Under the pieces are notes generated by a model. The model worked only from the letters and a program-made list of their open reading frames with translations. It had not been told where the DNA came from and ran no database searches. Of a DNA stretch of 64,000 bases, positions 25,220 through 33,737 are shown one piece after another; positions within the stretch are counted from its first letter, which is position 1; each line of letters opens with the position of its first letter. A program made the translations under genes and the position numbers. This DNA is from Bacteroidales bacterium (GTDB lineage: Bacteria > Bacteroidota > Bacteroidia > Bacteroidales > Paludibacteraceae): positions 56,654-120,653 of the forward strand of contig SUXE01000010.1 in the NCBI GenBank assembly GCA_015061115.1, written 5' to 3'.

Positions 25220-25561
25220 ATGAGCAAAATCAGTTGGCCTGAATTCATTATTGTTTGGCTCGCCGTATGCGTCATTATTGATATAGTCTTCCTGTATCTC
25301 AACAGAACAAATGGGAACAGCGGTATTTCCGTGGCAGAGGAGAGAAAAGCAAAAATCAAACAACTTAACACTCCGTATAGGGATGATGTCGCTTATGAGA
25401 CACCGCTCCGTCGCGCGTCAATGAGAAAGGTTGAGGCGTTGGTTCCGATGGAGGAGACGTTGCCGAATGAATCTTCTGTGGAGTGTGAGGAAGAGGATCA
25501 GGAGGAGTTGACGGAACTCCAGAAGGAGACTTCGGATATTGTAAAAATGTTGTTTGGCTGA
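25220..25561 (+). CDS. small single-span membrane protein next to TraM-like gene
   Basis: 113 residues; the ATG at 25220 is preferred because the earlier in-frame start at 25163 lies before the -7 box. One transmembrane helix (residues 8-27, FIIVWLAVCVIIDIVFLYL), then an acidic soluble tail rich in Glu. It is followed after 18 bp by the TraM-like gene. It may be a divergent counterpart of a small conjugation-channel protein, but no family was recognised. Confidence 0.6.
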   Translation: MSKISWPEFIIVWLAVCVIIDIVFLYLNRTNGNSGISVAEERKAKIKQLNTPYRDDVAYETPLRRASMRKVEALVPMEETLPNESSVECEEEDQEELTELQKETSDIVKMLFG

Positions 25562-25579
25562 GGTAAAAGGGAAGATTTT

Positions 25580-26305
25580 ATGAGCAGAAAGACACTTACA
25601 ATTCATCTGTATTGCCTGTTCCTATTCATTGGAGGATGCGGTATATTCTGGCTGTTTGGCGGAGGAGACGGTGATAAAACCGGTCTGGAGGATAACAAAG
25701 CTGAGTGTACGGCACAGCAGACAACTGATAATATTGCCACGACGTGGGAGGAGCAGAGTGACGCATCCACAGATGATGACGATGCTGATGCGGAACCGTC
25801 GTCTACAATTCCGTCTACTTCACAAGAATCTCCAGAAAAGATTGTTTGTGAGAATAAGGGAAAGAGAGTCACAAAGACAGATTCAGAGCGGTCGGCACCA
25901 ATTGATAAAGAATCAACGACGTCGTCTGAAGCTAAAACCGATGCCCAGGATGCAGGTTTTCACCAGTTGGTGGAGAGCGACAATGCAGAACGTGTCAAAA
26001 TGATAAATGCTGTCATACACGAGAAGCAGAAGAGTATCAGTACAGAGATTCCGATAAAATTGAGATTATTGGACGATGTCACTGTGGATGGAGTGAGCAT
26101 ACCCAAAAACACGGTTGTGTATGCGAACATAAGAATGGGTACCGACAGAATATATCTGAAGACAGAGACAATCACATTTAAGAAGACGGATTATCCTTTC
26201 AATGGTGATGTCTATGAGCCAGATGGCCAGGAAGGCTTGAGTATGACGGATACAAAGATGGCACTTCCAGCAGGATACAAAGTGATGATTAAACAGAAAA
26301 AGTAA
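25580..26305 (+). CDS. TraM-like conjugative transfer protein
   Basis: 241 residues. One N-terminal transmembrane helix (HLYCLFLFIGGCGIFWLFGG), a long Ser/Thr/Asp/Glu-rich linker (about 35-130), then a C-terminal beta domain. The latter (IPIKLRLLDDVTVDGVSIPKNTVVYANIRMGTDRIYLKTETI ending in VYEPDGQEGLSM) follows the pattern of the Bacteroides conjugative transposon TraM C-terminal domain, a periplasmic VirB10-like channel component. It is shorter than full TraM proteins (typically over 400 residues). It sits with a small membrane protein and divergently from the coupling ATPase. Confidence 0.7.
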   Translation: MSRKTLTIHLYCLFLFIGGCGIFWLFGGGDGDKTGLEDNKAECTAQQTTDNIATTWEEQSDASTDDDDADAEPSSTIPSTSQESPEKIVCENKGKRVTKTDSERSAPIDKESTTSSEAKTDAQDAGFHQLVESDNAERVKMINAVIHEKQKSISTEIPIKLRLLDDVTVDGVSIPKNTVVYANIRMGTDRIYLKTETITFKKTDYPFNGDVYEPDGQEGLSMTDTKMALPAGYKVMIKQKK

Positions 26306-26349
26306 ATATTTGGAAGAAAGTGAAATAAATAATAATTAAAAAGAAGAAT

Positions 26350-27141
26350 ATGAAAAAATATCTATTATCCGCTGCGACGTTTATGTTTGCGTTAGTAGCA
26401 AGTGGCGTGACGTATATGACTGTGAAAATGAGTGATGGTCAGGTTGTGAAGTTTGATGTGGATGATGTGGCTGAACTTAATTTTGTCTCGCTTGACACTA
26501 TGAAATCTAACGTACAAGGAGTTAGTGTCAGTGGAGATATAAATGGTTATACCTATGTTGATTTAGGGTTGGAAAGTAAATTGTTGTGGGCCACATATAA
26601 TGTCGGTGCAACAAAGCCTACCGAATATGGAAATTATTATGCATGGTCGGAAACAGAGCCAAAGAGCGTTTACTATTTTGACAATTTGAGTTATTATGAT
26701 AACGAAACATATCAATTTACTAAGTATTGTACAGGTTCTGCATACGGTAGATTGGATAACAAAGAGATACTAGAGAGCATGGATGATGCAGCATACGTAA
26801 ATTGGGGGAAAAATAGATGGCGTATGCCTTCTGCTTCAGAACAAAAGGAATTAATAAATGGCTGTACGTGGGAATGGGTATCTGATTTTAATGGTAGTGG
26901 CGTTGCCGGTCGTTTGGGAACATCGAAATACAATGGAAATACGATCTTTTTCCCTGCTGCAGGTGCTTATGATGGGACATCGGCAAGCATGCAGGACCAA
27001 TATGGTTTTTATTGGTCATATAATTTATATGACACCAATTGTATGACATCTCTGCTTTTTTCGTTTACAAGTGAAAATATTTGGGCATTCCAGAATAGAT
27101 ATCGTGCAATCGGTTATTCTGTCCGTGCTGTAGCGAAATAA
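26350..27141 (+). CDS. secreted FISUMP-domain protein
   Basis: 263 residues. Signal peptide MKKYLLSAATFMFALVASG, then a short strand with VKMSDGQVVKFDVDDVAEL typical of Bacteroidales secreted proteins, then the Fibrobacter-succinogenes-major-paralogue type domain: GYTYVDLGLESKLLWATYNV, GATKPTEYGNYYAWSETEP, NRWRMPSASEQKELIN, and the closing AIGYSVRAVAK. Such domains are found in extracellular proteins of gut and rumen bacteria; ligand unknown. A strong terminator follows at 27162. Confidence 0.8.
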   Translation: MKKYLLSAATFMFALVASGVTYMTVKMSDGQVVKFDVDDVAELNFVSLDTMKSNVQGVSVSGDINGYTYVDLGLESKLLWATYNVGATKPTEYGNYYAWSETEPKSVYYFDNLSYYDNETYQFTKYCTGSAYGRLDNKEILESMDDAAYVNWGKNRWRMPSASEQKELINGCTWEWVSDFNGSGVAGRLGTSKYNGNTIFFPAAGAYDGTSASMQDQYGFYWSYNLYDTNCMTSLLFSFTSENIWAFQNRYRAIGYSVRAVAK

Positions 27142-27161
27142 GATGATTTCTTAATTCAATA

Positions 27162-27199
27162 AAAATCGGCTGGCTTTTATCGTGCCAGCCGATTTTATT
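27162..27199 (+). terminator. bidirectional intrinsic terminator
   Basis: Perfect stem AAAATCGGCTGGC / GCCAGCCGATTTT with a nine-base loop and T/A-rich flanks. It separates the convergent FISUMP and ATPase genes. Confidence 0.85.
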
Positions 27200-27207
27200 T
27201 ATAATAG

Positions 27208-28404
27208 TTAATAAATCATACCTACGAGCCAGATGGGAAGTTTCTTACCGATTGGAAACTCCATTGAGTCTGCAAGAATGTAGGAATTTGGGATGTCCGC
27301 AATTTGGTTGAAGGATTTTCCTTCACCACCGACTTCAAACAGAATCTTTCCGTCTACTTTAAAATCACCTGTGGTATTGCCATATTCAACATTGTGATTC
27401 ACTCTGAGTTGATTCACAACAAAACACTCTCTTAATGTCCCGATAGGACAATTTAATCCCATAGAATTAAGCATGTTAGGATTGTGGATATATATCTTGT
27501 CCGGCTTTTGCATTTTTGTGACAGACTTGTTGTCGGTATATAGAAGATGAATCAGTTCTGTCTTTTCCATATAGTTCAAATAGCTAAGCACGGTCGCTTT
27601 GTTTATTTCAAGATATGAAGCCAGTTTGGCGATGTTCACCTCGTATGGGACATTGCCAGCCAAGAAGAGCATCATCGCTTTGATTTTTCTTATATATGCA
27701 GCGTCGACCTGACAGAATTGAATCAGTTCCTGTTCGATTATGAAGCTGATCACGTTTTCGATCCTACTATAATATTCGGTCTCGTTTCCGTCATAGAAAG
27801 GATAGTAGCCAACTCTCAAATACTCTTCAAACATTTGTTGTGGGCGACAGACAGAATTTATTTTATTGCATATATCATCTGCGTTGCTGAGCACTTCATC
27901 CAATGTGTAAATAGGGAACTCTATGCCTTTGTAGAAATGAAGGAATTCACGGAAAGATAGACCTTCCATCGTGTATGAAAGAACTCTACGCGACAAATCT
28001 GCGTCAGCATTCAAGATCTGAATGAGAGAAGATCCAGTAAATGTGATTTTCATATCAGGATAGAGGTCGATGATTTCCTTGATTTCCTGACTCCAAGTAG
28101 GATATTTGTGAACCTCATCCAAAAACAGATGTTTGCCACCCATAAGGTGAAACTTTTCTGCAAGGTCGAGAAGTGAGTGGGCGGAAAAATAGATGCTATC
28201 CATCACGCAATACAAAGCTTCACCTGGATTCTCACCGTAAGTTTTGCGAATATATTGTCGCATCAGAGTGGTTTTACCCACTCCTCGAGAGCCTTTGATA
28301 GCAACTAACTGTTTCGTCCAATTTATCTTGTTTATCATATCGCGGATAATGTCCATTTTTGTTTGCGATATGAACATTTTATGTTTTTTGAAAAGAGTTT
28401 CCAT
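27208..28404 (-). CDS. AAA_14/DUF4143 ATPase
   Basis: 398 residues. Walker A GSRGVGKTTL (about residues 39-48), Walker B HLFLDEVHKYPTW, sensor-like ITFTGSSL, then the C-terminal DUF4143 domain with a winged-helix-like stretch (KLASYLEINKATVLSYLNYMEK). Members are common and mobile in anaerobic bacteria; their role is unclear (toxin-like, defence and regulatory roles have been suggested). A well-formed promoter and a 22-bp perfect inverted repeat lie directly upstream. Confidence 0.88.
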   Translation of the reverse strand: METLFKKHKMFISQTKMDIIRDMINKINWTKQLVAIKGSRGVGKTTLMRQYIRKTYGENPGEALYCVMDSIYFSAHSLLDLAEKFHLMGGKHLFLDEVHKYPTWSQEIKEIIDLYPDMKITFTGSSLIQILNADADLSRRVLSYTMEGLSFREFLHFYKGIEFPIYTLDEVLSNADDICNKINSVCRPQQMFEEYLRVGYYPFYDGNETEYYSRIENVISFIIEQELIQFCQVDAAYIRKIKAMMLFLAGNVPYEVNIAKLASYLEINKATVLSYLNYMEKTELIHLLYTDNKSVTKMQKPDKIYIHNPNMLNSMGLNCPIGTLRECFVVNQLRVNHNVEYGNTTGDFKVDGKILFEVGGEGKSFNQIADIPNSYILADSMEFPIGKKLPIWLVGMIY

Positions 28405-28422
28405 AAGTCATCAGTTTTGTCG

Positions 28423-28454
28423 CAAATGTACAATCGTTTACTCTAATAACCAAA
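28423..28454 (-). promoter_or_regulatory. Bacteroidetes promoter of the AAA ATPase gene
   Basis: Minus strand: -33 TTTG (28451-28454), 20-bp spacer, -7 TACATTTG (28423-28430), 18 bp before the ATG. Confidence 0.75.
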
Positions 28455-28467
28455 AAACAGCAAAAAA

Positions 28468-28516
28468 AGGTTACTGCACTAAACGATTTTAGCCCAAAAT
28501 CGTTTAGTGCAGTAAC
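28468..28516 (-). terminator. 22-bp perfect inverted repeat: terminator of the kinase gene and/or operator
   Basis: Left arm GGTTACTGCACTAAACGATT plus TT, five-base spacer, exact reverse complement. On the minus strand it is followed by TTTTTT, so it can end transcription from the sugar-kinase gene. The same DNA abuts the -33 box of the ATPase gene. Confidence 0.8.
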
Positions 28517-28559
28517 CGATATGTAAAAAATGACGTTTTATTTGATAAATCACGAAGGA

Positions 28560-29513
28560 TTATTCTTCGTCAGCAGGAATAGGAGTATGTTTGCTGTATT
28601 CCTCGCAATATTCCTTTGACGCGTAATTATCAAGTGTTGTGCAGACAGTAGATGAGAAATCAATCGCACATTTCACCACCTGATCCCACTTCTCTTCGCT
28701 GATTCCGTTTTTCAACTCATCGTATGTGACTCCGGCTACAAGCAGACCGTACACTACTCCCGCATTGAAGTTGTCGCCGGCGCCTACTGTGCTCACCACC
28801 TCTATCTTCTTGGCATCGTAATGTTTCTTGAATCCTTTGCTATACACGGTCACTCCGTTGGCTCCCTGTGTGTAGATGAAATTCTTGCTGTAGAATTCGA
28901 TATGCTCTTTATATGTCAGATCAGAGTCGTTTTCTGAGAAGATATTGTCAAAATCCTCGTCGCTTCCCTTCACGATATTAGCGTAATCAAAATTGTCGAG
29001 AATGTTTGGCATCAAGAATCTCACCTGACTTTTGCGGTTTTTGCGGAAATTGACATCGTAGTAGATGATGGCTTTCTTATGTTTAGCCTCATCAAGCAGA
29101 TATGTGAGGTTTTCTCTTAACGCGTCGTTGATTGAGAAAAATGATCCGATCACGATGATGTCGTTCTCCTCAATTTTTGGCATCACATAGTCGAGTTTCT
29201 GTGCTGAGTCATTCTTGTAGAACAGGTAGTCAGCGTTCATGTTCTCATCAAGAAACGCAAGCGACAATGCTGTCTTTCCACCGTCGTAATCATACACATT
29301 ATCAGCCTTCACATTGTTTTCTGCCAGGAACGCTCTGATTTTATCTCCTAGACGGTCGCGTCCCACTTCACTTATAAATTCTGTGTTTACGCCAAGACGT
29401 CCGAGTGTGATCATTGAGTTGAATGTTGATCCACCTGGCTTTGCGGCAGTGGGTTGCTCATTCTTGAAAATGATGTCTAAAATTGTTTCACCTATGCCAA
29501 TAACTTTCCTCAT
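28560..29513 (-). CDS. PfkB-family sugar kinase (fructokinase-like)
   Basis: 317 residues from the ATG that opens MRKVIGIGETILDIIF; the ATG 33 bp upstream adds residues unlike the family and overlaps nothing useful. PfkB motif 1 is PGGSTFNSMITLGRLG and motif 2 is STVGAGDNFNAG with the catalytic Asp. Such kinases phosphorylate fructose or a related sugar with ATP; the exact sugar cannot be read from the sequence. aroC lies 19 bp upstream on the same strand, so the two are probably co-transcribed. Confidence 0.85.
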   Translation of the reverse strand: MRKVIGIGETILDIIFKNEQPTAAKPGGSTFNSMITLGRLGVNTEFISEVGRDRLGDKIRAFLAENNVKADNVYDYDGGKTALSLAFLDENMNADYLFYKNDSAQKLDYVMPKIEENDIIVIGSFFSINDALRENLTYLLDEAKHKKAIIYYDVNFRKNRKSQVRFLMPNILDNFDYANIVKGSDEDFDNIFSENDSDLTYKEHIEFYSKNFIYTQGANGVTVYSKGFKKHYDAKKIEVVSTVGAGDNFNAGVVYGLLVAGVTYDELKNGISEEKWDQVVKCAIDFSSTVCTTLDNYASKEYCEEYSKHTPIPADEE

Positions 29514-29532
29514 ATCAATTCGTTTTAATATA

Positions 29533-30606
29533 TTATAGTTTTGCACTTCTGTTTGCCAACAATGCGTCCAAAATCACCATTGCCGACATTGCCTCTACGA
29601 TAGGCACTGCGCGTGGCAACACACATGGATCGTGACGTCCTCTGGCTTTGATGATGGCATCATTACCTGCCTTGTCTACTGTGTTTTGTTCGAAAAGCAG
29701 AGTAGGGATTGGTTTGAATGCCGCTCTGAAATAGATATCCTCACCGTTGGAGATGCCTCCCTGGATACCACCTGAGTGGTTGGTTGTGGTGCGGATCTTG
29801 CCGTCTATATTGGCGAACCTGTCGTTCATCTGTGAACCTCTTCCGCCTACACCTTCGAATCCCATTCCATACTCAAAACCTTTGCAGGCGTTGATGCTCA
29901 GGATTGCCGCTCCAAGACGGGCATGAAGTTTTCCGAATGCAGGATCTCCCAAACCAACGGGTACGCCCTTGATGACGCATGTGATCACTCCACCGATAGT
30001 GTCGCCCTCTGCCTTCACCGATTTGATCAGTTCGATCATCTGTTCAGCTTTTTCAGCGTCGGGACAACGTACAATATTGCTTTCGATTTTGTTCAGATCG
30101 TATTTCGTATAGTCAGAATCGAGTTTGATATCGCCAGCCTGTGATGTGTAGGCATAAATCTGAATGCCAAAATGTTTCAGCGCAAGTTTGGCGAACGCAC
30201 CTCCCACCACACGTGAGATTGTCTCGCGGGCGGATGATCTTCCGCCTCCACGATGGTCGCGTATGCCGTATTTGGTCTGGTATGTATAATCAGCGTGCGA
30301 CGGACGGTAAAGATTCTTCATCTCCTCATAATCAGACGAGTGCTGGTTTTCATTGCGTACCTCAAAAGCGATGGGTGTGCCGGTCGACACTCCTTCGTAG
30401 ACACCGGAAAGAATCTCTACCTTATCACCTTCGGCGCGAGCGGTAGTGATGGCACTCTGTCCGGGGCGACGACGGTCTAATTCAGCTTGTATGAAATTGA
30501 CGTCTATCTCCACACCTGCGGGAAGACCATCCAAAATGCCGCCTACAGCAGCTCCGTGGCTCTCTCCATATGTGGTAAGACGGAATATTTCTCCTATTGT
30601 GTTCAT
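29533..30606 (-). CDS. aroC: chorismate synthase
   Basis: 357 residues, full length. Converts 5-enolpyruvylshikimate 3-phosphate to chorismate using reduced FMN, the last step of the shikimate pathway; chorismate also feeds MenD's pathway. Signatures: [12 protein letters not shown] at the N-terminus, [33 protein letters not shown], and [17 protein letters not shown] near the C-terminus. The downstream sugar-kinase gene follows by 19 bp. A GTAGAGACG-family palindrome lies just upstream (30641). Confidence 0.96.
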   Translation of the reverse strand: MNTIGEIFRLTTYGESHGAAVGGILDGLPAGVEIDVNFIQAELDRRRPGQSAITTARAEGDKVEILSGVYEGVSTGTPIAFEVRNENQHSSDYEEMKNLYRPSHADYTYQTKYGIRDHRGGGRSSARETISRVVGGAFAKLALKHFGIQIYAYTSQAGDIKLDSDYTKYDLNKIESNIVRCPDAEKAEQMIELIKSVKAEGDTIGGVITCVIKGVPVGLGDPAFGKLHARLGAAILSINACKGFEYGMGFEGVGGRGSQMNDRFANIDGKIRTTTNHSGGIQGGISNGEDIYFRAAFKPIPTLLFEQNTVDKAGNDAIIKARGRHDPCVLPRAVPIVEAMSAMVILDALLANRSAKL

Positions 30607-30640
30607 TGTCTTTGTATTTTCTGGTGTCCGTTTTATATAT

Positions 30641-30660
30641 GCACGTCCGTGCGTCTCTAC
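30641..30660 (+). repeat. GTAGAGACG-family palindromic repeat, intergenic
   Basis: GCACGTCCGTGCGTCTCTAC, between aroC and the SlyD-like genes, the same unit as in the 18.2-kb tandem array. Confidence 0.75.
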
Positions 30661-30669
30661 GTTGGGTGA

Positions 30670-31272
30670 TTATTTACCGCAGTTGCAGCCGTTTTCTCCA
30701 TCGCTGTTGCATCCTCCACAGCCGCCTTCGCTGCCACAACCTCCGTTGCAACCTCCGCCGCCGCATCCGCCACAACCGTGGTGACCCTTCACAAGCTCTA
30801 TCTCAAACTGTGTGGCTGGTCGTGCCTCCATCACTTCTCCTACGAAATGAAGACGCTCGCCTGCAAGAGGATGGTTGAAATCCATTTTGACGTTGGTGTC
30901 TGTCACATCAACGATTTTGCCGTTCATTCTGTGACCCTCTGCCGACATCATAGGAAGGATATTTCCTACGTAAAGAATATTCTCGTCAATCTCTCCTTTT
31001 TCATTCTTGAAGATTGCCTTGTCAAGTTCGACGCAAAGGTCCTCGACGTAGTCTCCATACGCATCTTCTGTGTTGATGTAGAAGTCGAAAGATCCGCCTT
31101 GCTCTTTGCCGTACAATGCCTCCTCAAATTTGGAAAGCACCATGCCAAGACCAGTTGTGAATCTGAAAAGTTGGTCGTCTGGAGTCTCTTCAATCATCAC
31201 CTCCTCACCGTCGTTGCCAACGTAAAGTTTGTATTTTAGTTGAACGAAAATATTATCTTTGTTAATTGCCAT
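30670..31272 (-). CDS. SlyD-like FKBP peptidyl-prolyl isomerase with Cys-rich metal-binding tail
   Basis: 200 residues. FKBP domain with inserted IF flap: FTTGLGMVLSKFEEALYGK, FDFYINTEDAYGDY, FNHPLAGERLHFVGEV. The last ~35 residues (from HHGCGG) are Gly/Cys-rich with eight Cys and few His, unlike the His-rich tail of E. coli SlyD; metal (Ni or Zn) binding is likely. Acts in the cytoplasm as chaperone and prolyl isomerase. The paralogue without a tail lies 17 bp upstream on the same strand, forming a tandem pair. Confidence 0.88.
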   Translation of the reverse strand: MAINKDNIFVQLKYKLYVGNDGEEVMIEETPDDQLFRFTTGLGMVLSKFEEALYGKEQGGSFDFYINTEDAYGDYVEDLCVELDKAIFKNEKGEIDENILYVGNILPMMSAEGHRMNGKIVDVTDTNVKMDFNHPLAGERLHFVGEVMEARPATQFEIELVKGHHGCGGCGGGGCNGGCGSEGGCGGCNSDGENGCNCGK

Positions 31273-31289
31273 AATGGTTTAATTTATTG

Positions 31290-31754
31290 TTATTTAGTTG
31301 ATTTGCGGACATCAACGATTGTTCCGACGAAATGTAGACGTTCACCTGCAAGAAGGTGGTTGAAGTCGAGAGTCACCTCGTCTTCAGTCATATCAATAAT
31401 GACGGCGTCACGTTTCTGACCGTCTTCCATACTCATTGTGATAAGGTTGTCGACGTAGATTTCCTCTTCGTCGATCTCACCGTCGACAAGGAACGTTGAT
31501 TTTGGTACTGTCACCACTTTATCGTCGTCGTATTCGCCGTAAGCGTCCTGACATTCGATGTAGAAATCGAACGAATCGCCGACAGACTTGCCCATCAGGT
31601 TTTCCTCGAATTTTTCCAATTCAGTGCCAGCTCCGCAAGTGAATTTATATGGTTGGTTCTTCTTTGTCTGCTCCATCAACTCTTCTTTTTCCCCCTCGTC
31701 TCCACAAAAGAGCTGATAGCTGACAGATACGACTGTGTTCTTTGATACCTTCAT
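31290..31754 (-). CDS. SlyD-like FKBP peptidyl-prolyl isomerase without tail
   Basis: 154 residues. Same architecture as its neighbour: FTCGAGTELEKFEENLMGK, FDFYIECQDAYGEY, LDFNHLLAGERLHFVGTIVD. It stops shortly after the FKBP fold and lacks the Cys-rich extension. The pair arose by duplication. A -7 box TATCTTTG lies 27 bp upstream and overlaps the end of the CNNM gene, so transcription may start inside that gene. Confidence 0.87.
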   Translation of the reverse strand: MKVSKNTVVSVSYQLFCGDEGEKEELMEQTKKNQPYKFTCGAGTELEKFEENLMGKSVGDSFDFYIECQDAYGEYDDDKVVTVPKSTFLVDGEIDEEEIYVDNLITMSMEDGQKRDAVIIDMTEDEVTLDFNHLLAGERLHFVGTIVDVRKSTK

Positions 31755-31781
31755 CTAATTTAGATTTTCGTTATTTGTCCG

Positions 31782-31789
31782 CAAAGATA
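31782..31789 (-). promoter_or_regulatory. -7 box for the SlyD-like pair
   Basis: Minus strand TATCTTTG, 27 bp before the ATG at 31754 and straddling the stop-codon region of the CNNM gene. Confidence 0.5.
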
Positions 31790-31790
31790 G

Positions 31791-32882
31791 TTAATTTTTA
31801 TTCTCTTCCGTACCTTCCAAACCAAGAATGGATTCGAATTCTGCATCTTTCTCACTGAAAAACTTTTGGCGACGTTTTTCCCATTGGTCTTTAGCCAGTT
31901 GCTGCATATCAATCTGAGTGTCGCTTTCGTCTGTGATCTCAAGGCCGAGGATGGTCTCAATCACGTCTTCCATAGTGACGATTCCTTCCAGTCCGCCATA
32001 CTCGTCTATCACCATCGCCATATGTTCTTTGCGTGCGATCATTGTGTCGTAGAAAGAGAGGATGGATGTATGTTCGTAGCAGCAGGTGATGGAGCGACGG
32101 ATCTGCTTCAACTGCATGTTTTTCTTGTCGTTGGCAAGGTGGTAGAGCACGTCACTCTTCAGCACAAAACCTGTGATGGAGTCGAGAGAATCCGAATAGA
32201 TAGGGATACGTGAGTAACGTTTGAAGTCTTTTGTCTTGAAAAACTCTTTGAGTGTCATGTCTTCCTGCACTGCCCACACCACTGTACGTGGAGTCATGAT
32301 GTTTCTGATCTTGATCTGGCGGAGTTTGATGAGGTTGGTGATGATTTTGCTCTCACTTGTGGCAAACACACCCTCTTTTTCTCCAATAGATGTCAGCACC
32401 GCGATCTCCTCACGGCTGACAGTCTGAGACTCTTTCTTGGAAAACAGCGATGTAAGTTTCTCAGTGATAATCACTAAAGGGAAGGCGATGTAGTATAGGA
32501 ACTGTGTGAAATATGCCACTGGGACACAAAGATTTCGCCAGTAGTTGGCTCCGATGGATTTGGGAATGATTTCAGAAAAAATCAGAATCGTCACAGTCAA
32601 GCCGGCAGATACATATCCGAACCATTCACTTCCAAGCACCTCCTGCACCTGCATACCCACGGCAGACGCACCCAAAGTGTTGGCGATAGTGTTGACGGAG
32701 AGGATAGCGGAAATAGGTCGGCCCATATTGTCTTTCAGACTTTTCAATAGTTTGCCTCCTTTGCTTTTTGTAGCCAAAGTCTCCGCGTAAGGAATGGATG
32801 TGGAGAACATCACCGATTCAGATATTGAACAAAGGAATGAGACGAATACCGTCAGAAAGAGATATAGTATCAGTAAATACAT
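31791..32882 (-). CDS. CNNM/CBS-domain transporter-like protein (HlyC/CorC family)
   Basis: 363 residues. N-terminal CNNM (DUF21) membrane domain with about four helices (residues 1-150; includes SVNTIANTLGASAVG and ILIFSEIIPKSIGA), then a pair of CBS domains (about 190-320; MTPRTVVWAVQED, YSRIPIYSDSLDSITGFVLKSDVL split over two blocks, MAMVIDEYGGLEGIVTMEDVIE). The family acts in Mg2+/divalent cation transport or related homeostasis at the inner membrane. The C-terminal CorC_HlyC domain is absent; instead there is a short acidic tail. Confidence 0.88.
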   Translation of the reverse strand: MYLLILYLFLTVFVSFLCSISESVMFSTSIPYAETLATKSKGGKLLKSLKDNMGRPISAILSVNTIANTLGASAVGMQVQEVLGSEWFGYVSAGLTVTILIFSEIIPKSIGANYWRNLCVPVAYFTQFLYYIAFPLVIITEKLTSLFSKKESQTVSREEIAVLTSIGEKEGVFATSESKIITNLIKLRQIKIRNIMTPRTVVWAVQEDMTLKEFFKTKDFKRYSRIPIYSDSLDSITGFVLKSDVLYHLANDKKNMQLKQIRRSITCCYEHTSILSFYDTMIARKEHMAMVIDEYGGLEGIVTMEDVIETILGLEITDESDTQIDMQQLAKDQWEKRRQKFFSEKDAEFESILGLEGTEENKN

Positions 32883-32997
32883 GAGCCTCTAAATTTCTAT
32901 AAAAACCAATTTTTACAAAAATATAAAAATGTTGGGAACAGTCTTAATTTTATGGGATGTTTTGAAGATGAGAATAATTATAATAAATCGAATCAAT

Positions 32998-33024
32998 CAA
33001 AGCCAATACCATTTTCTGGCTTTG
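32998..33024 (-). terminator. terminator of the PIN toxin-antitoxin operon
   Basis: Stem CAAAGCCA / TGGCTTTG; T-rich on the plus side, weaker on the minus side. It lies 4 bp beyond the PIN gene stop. Confidence 0.55.
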
Positions 33025-33027
33025 TTT

Positions 33028-33438
33028 TTATTCATATTCTGCCAAAAATGCATCTGGAGAAAGGACGTTGATTTCTGATTCAGAAAAATCCTTAATATTT
33101 CTTGTTACAATAACATCCGCATGACATTTTTTTGCACAATAATACTGCATGGCATCTTCAATATCATTAAAATTTGAAATTAGGGAGTTGTCAATAACAT
33201 CATAATCCATTTCAACCACATCAACAATTAATCTAAGATCTTTAAGAACATTTTTAATTGCTTCTGTTCCGAGTTTTCTTAGTAGATAAGAGGCGGTCGA
33301 GAAAGTTATAGGTGAAACAAATAATTGCAGCTTGTTTTCGAATCCCAATGAAAAGATTTGGGCAGAATATTGATAAAATCCTTCTCTTTTTTGTAAAAGG
33401 TCAACAACTACATTCGTATCAAGGAATACTGTTTTCAT
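33028..33438 (-). CDS. PIN-domain toxin (VapC-like)
   Basis: 136 residues. N-terminal FLDTNVVVDLL with the first catalytic Asp at 7, a central NDIEDAMQYYCAKK acidic block, and DVIVTRNIKDF near the C-terminus, together the metal-binding residues of PIN ribonucleases. It overlaps its upstream partner by 4 bp (ATGA), typical of toxin-antitoxin operons. Family toxins cleave tRNA or rRNA. Confidence 0.85.
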   Translation of the reverse strand: MKTVFLDTNVVVDLLQKREGFYQYSAQIFSLGFENKLQLFVSPITFSTASYLLRKLGTEAIKNVLKDLRLIVDVVEMDYDVIDNSLISNFNDIEDAMQYYCAKKCHADVIVTRNIKDFSESEINVLSPDAFLAEYE

Positions 33439-33707
33439 CTGTTTTTCTCCTCCAAATACTTTATGTAGTTTTCTTTATAGTCATCTTCCTGTTCTGCAAC
33501 TCCGATAAGTCTATTCACAACATCTGGATATTGATTGTCTTTTAGTGTTTGTGTCTTTTCTTTTGGTTTTGCAGTCAATTCTTTATAGGTGTTTTTTAGG
33601 CTTGCAACTAAAGACTTAAGAATTTCAATGTCATTAGTTTCAAGCAATATGTCAATGCCTTCCAATCTAAGTTTATTAGTATTTTTCTGCAATGTAACTG
33701 TTTCCAT
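33435..33707 (-). CDS. putative antitoxin partner of the PIN toxin
   Basis: 90 residues, Lys/Glu-rich and helical, no recognised DNA-binding motif except a possible N-terminal beta strand (METVTLQKNTNKLRLEG). It ends ...YKENYIKYLEEKNR, and the coding stop overlaps the toxin start. Antitoxin role is inferred from the operon position and size. A -7 box lies 22 bp upstream. Confidence 0.7.
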   Translation of the reverse strand: METVTLQKNTNKLRLEGIDILLETNDIEILKSLVASLKNTYKELTAKPKEKTQTLKDNQYPDVVNRLIGVAEQEDDYKENYIKYLEEKNR

Positions 33708-33729
33708 AAATCTAATTTTTTCGTTTTCA

Positions 33730-33737
33730 CAAAAGTA
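33730..33737 (-). promoter_or_regulatory. -7 box of the PIN toxin-antitoxin operon
   Basis: Minus strand TACTTTTG, 22 bp before the ATG at 33707; TTG at 33757-33759 is a weak -33 candidate. Confidence 0.55.
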
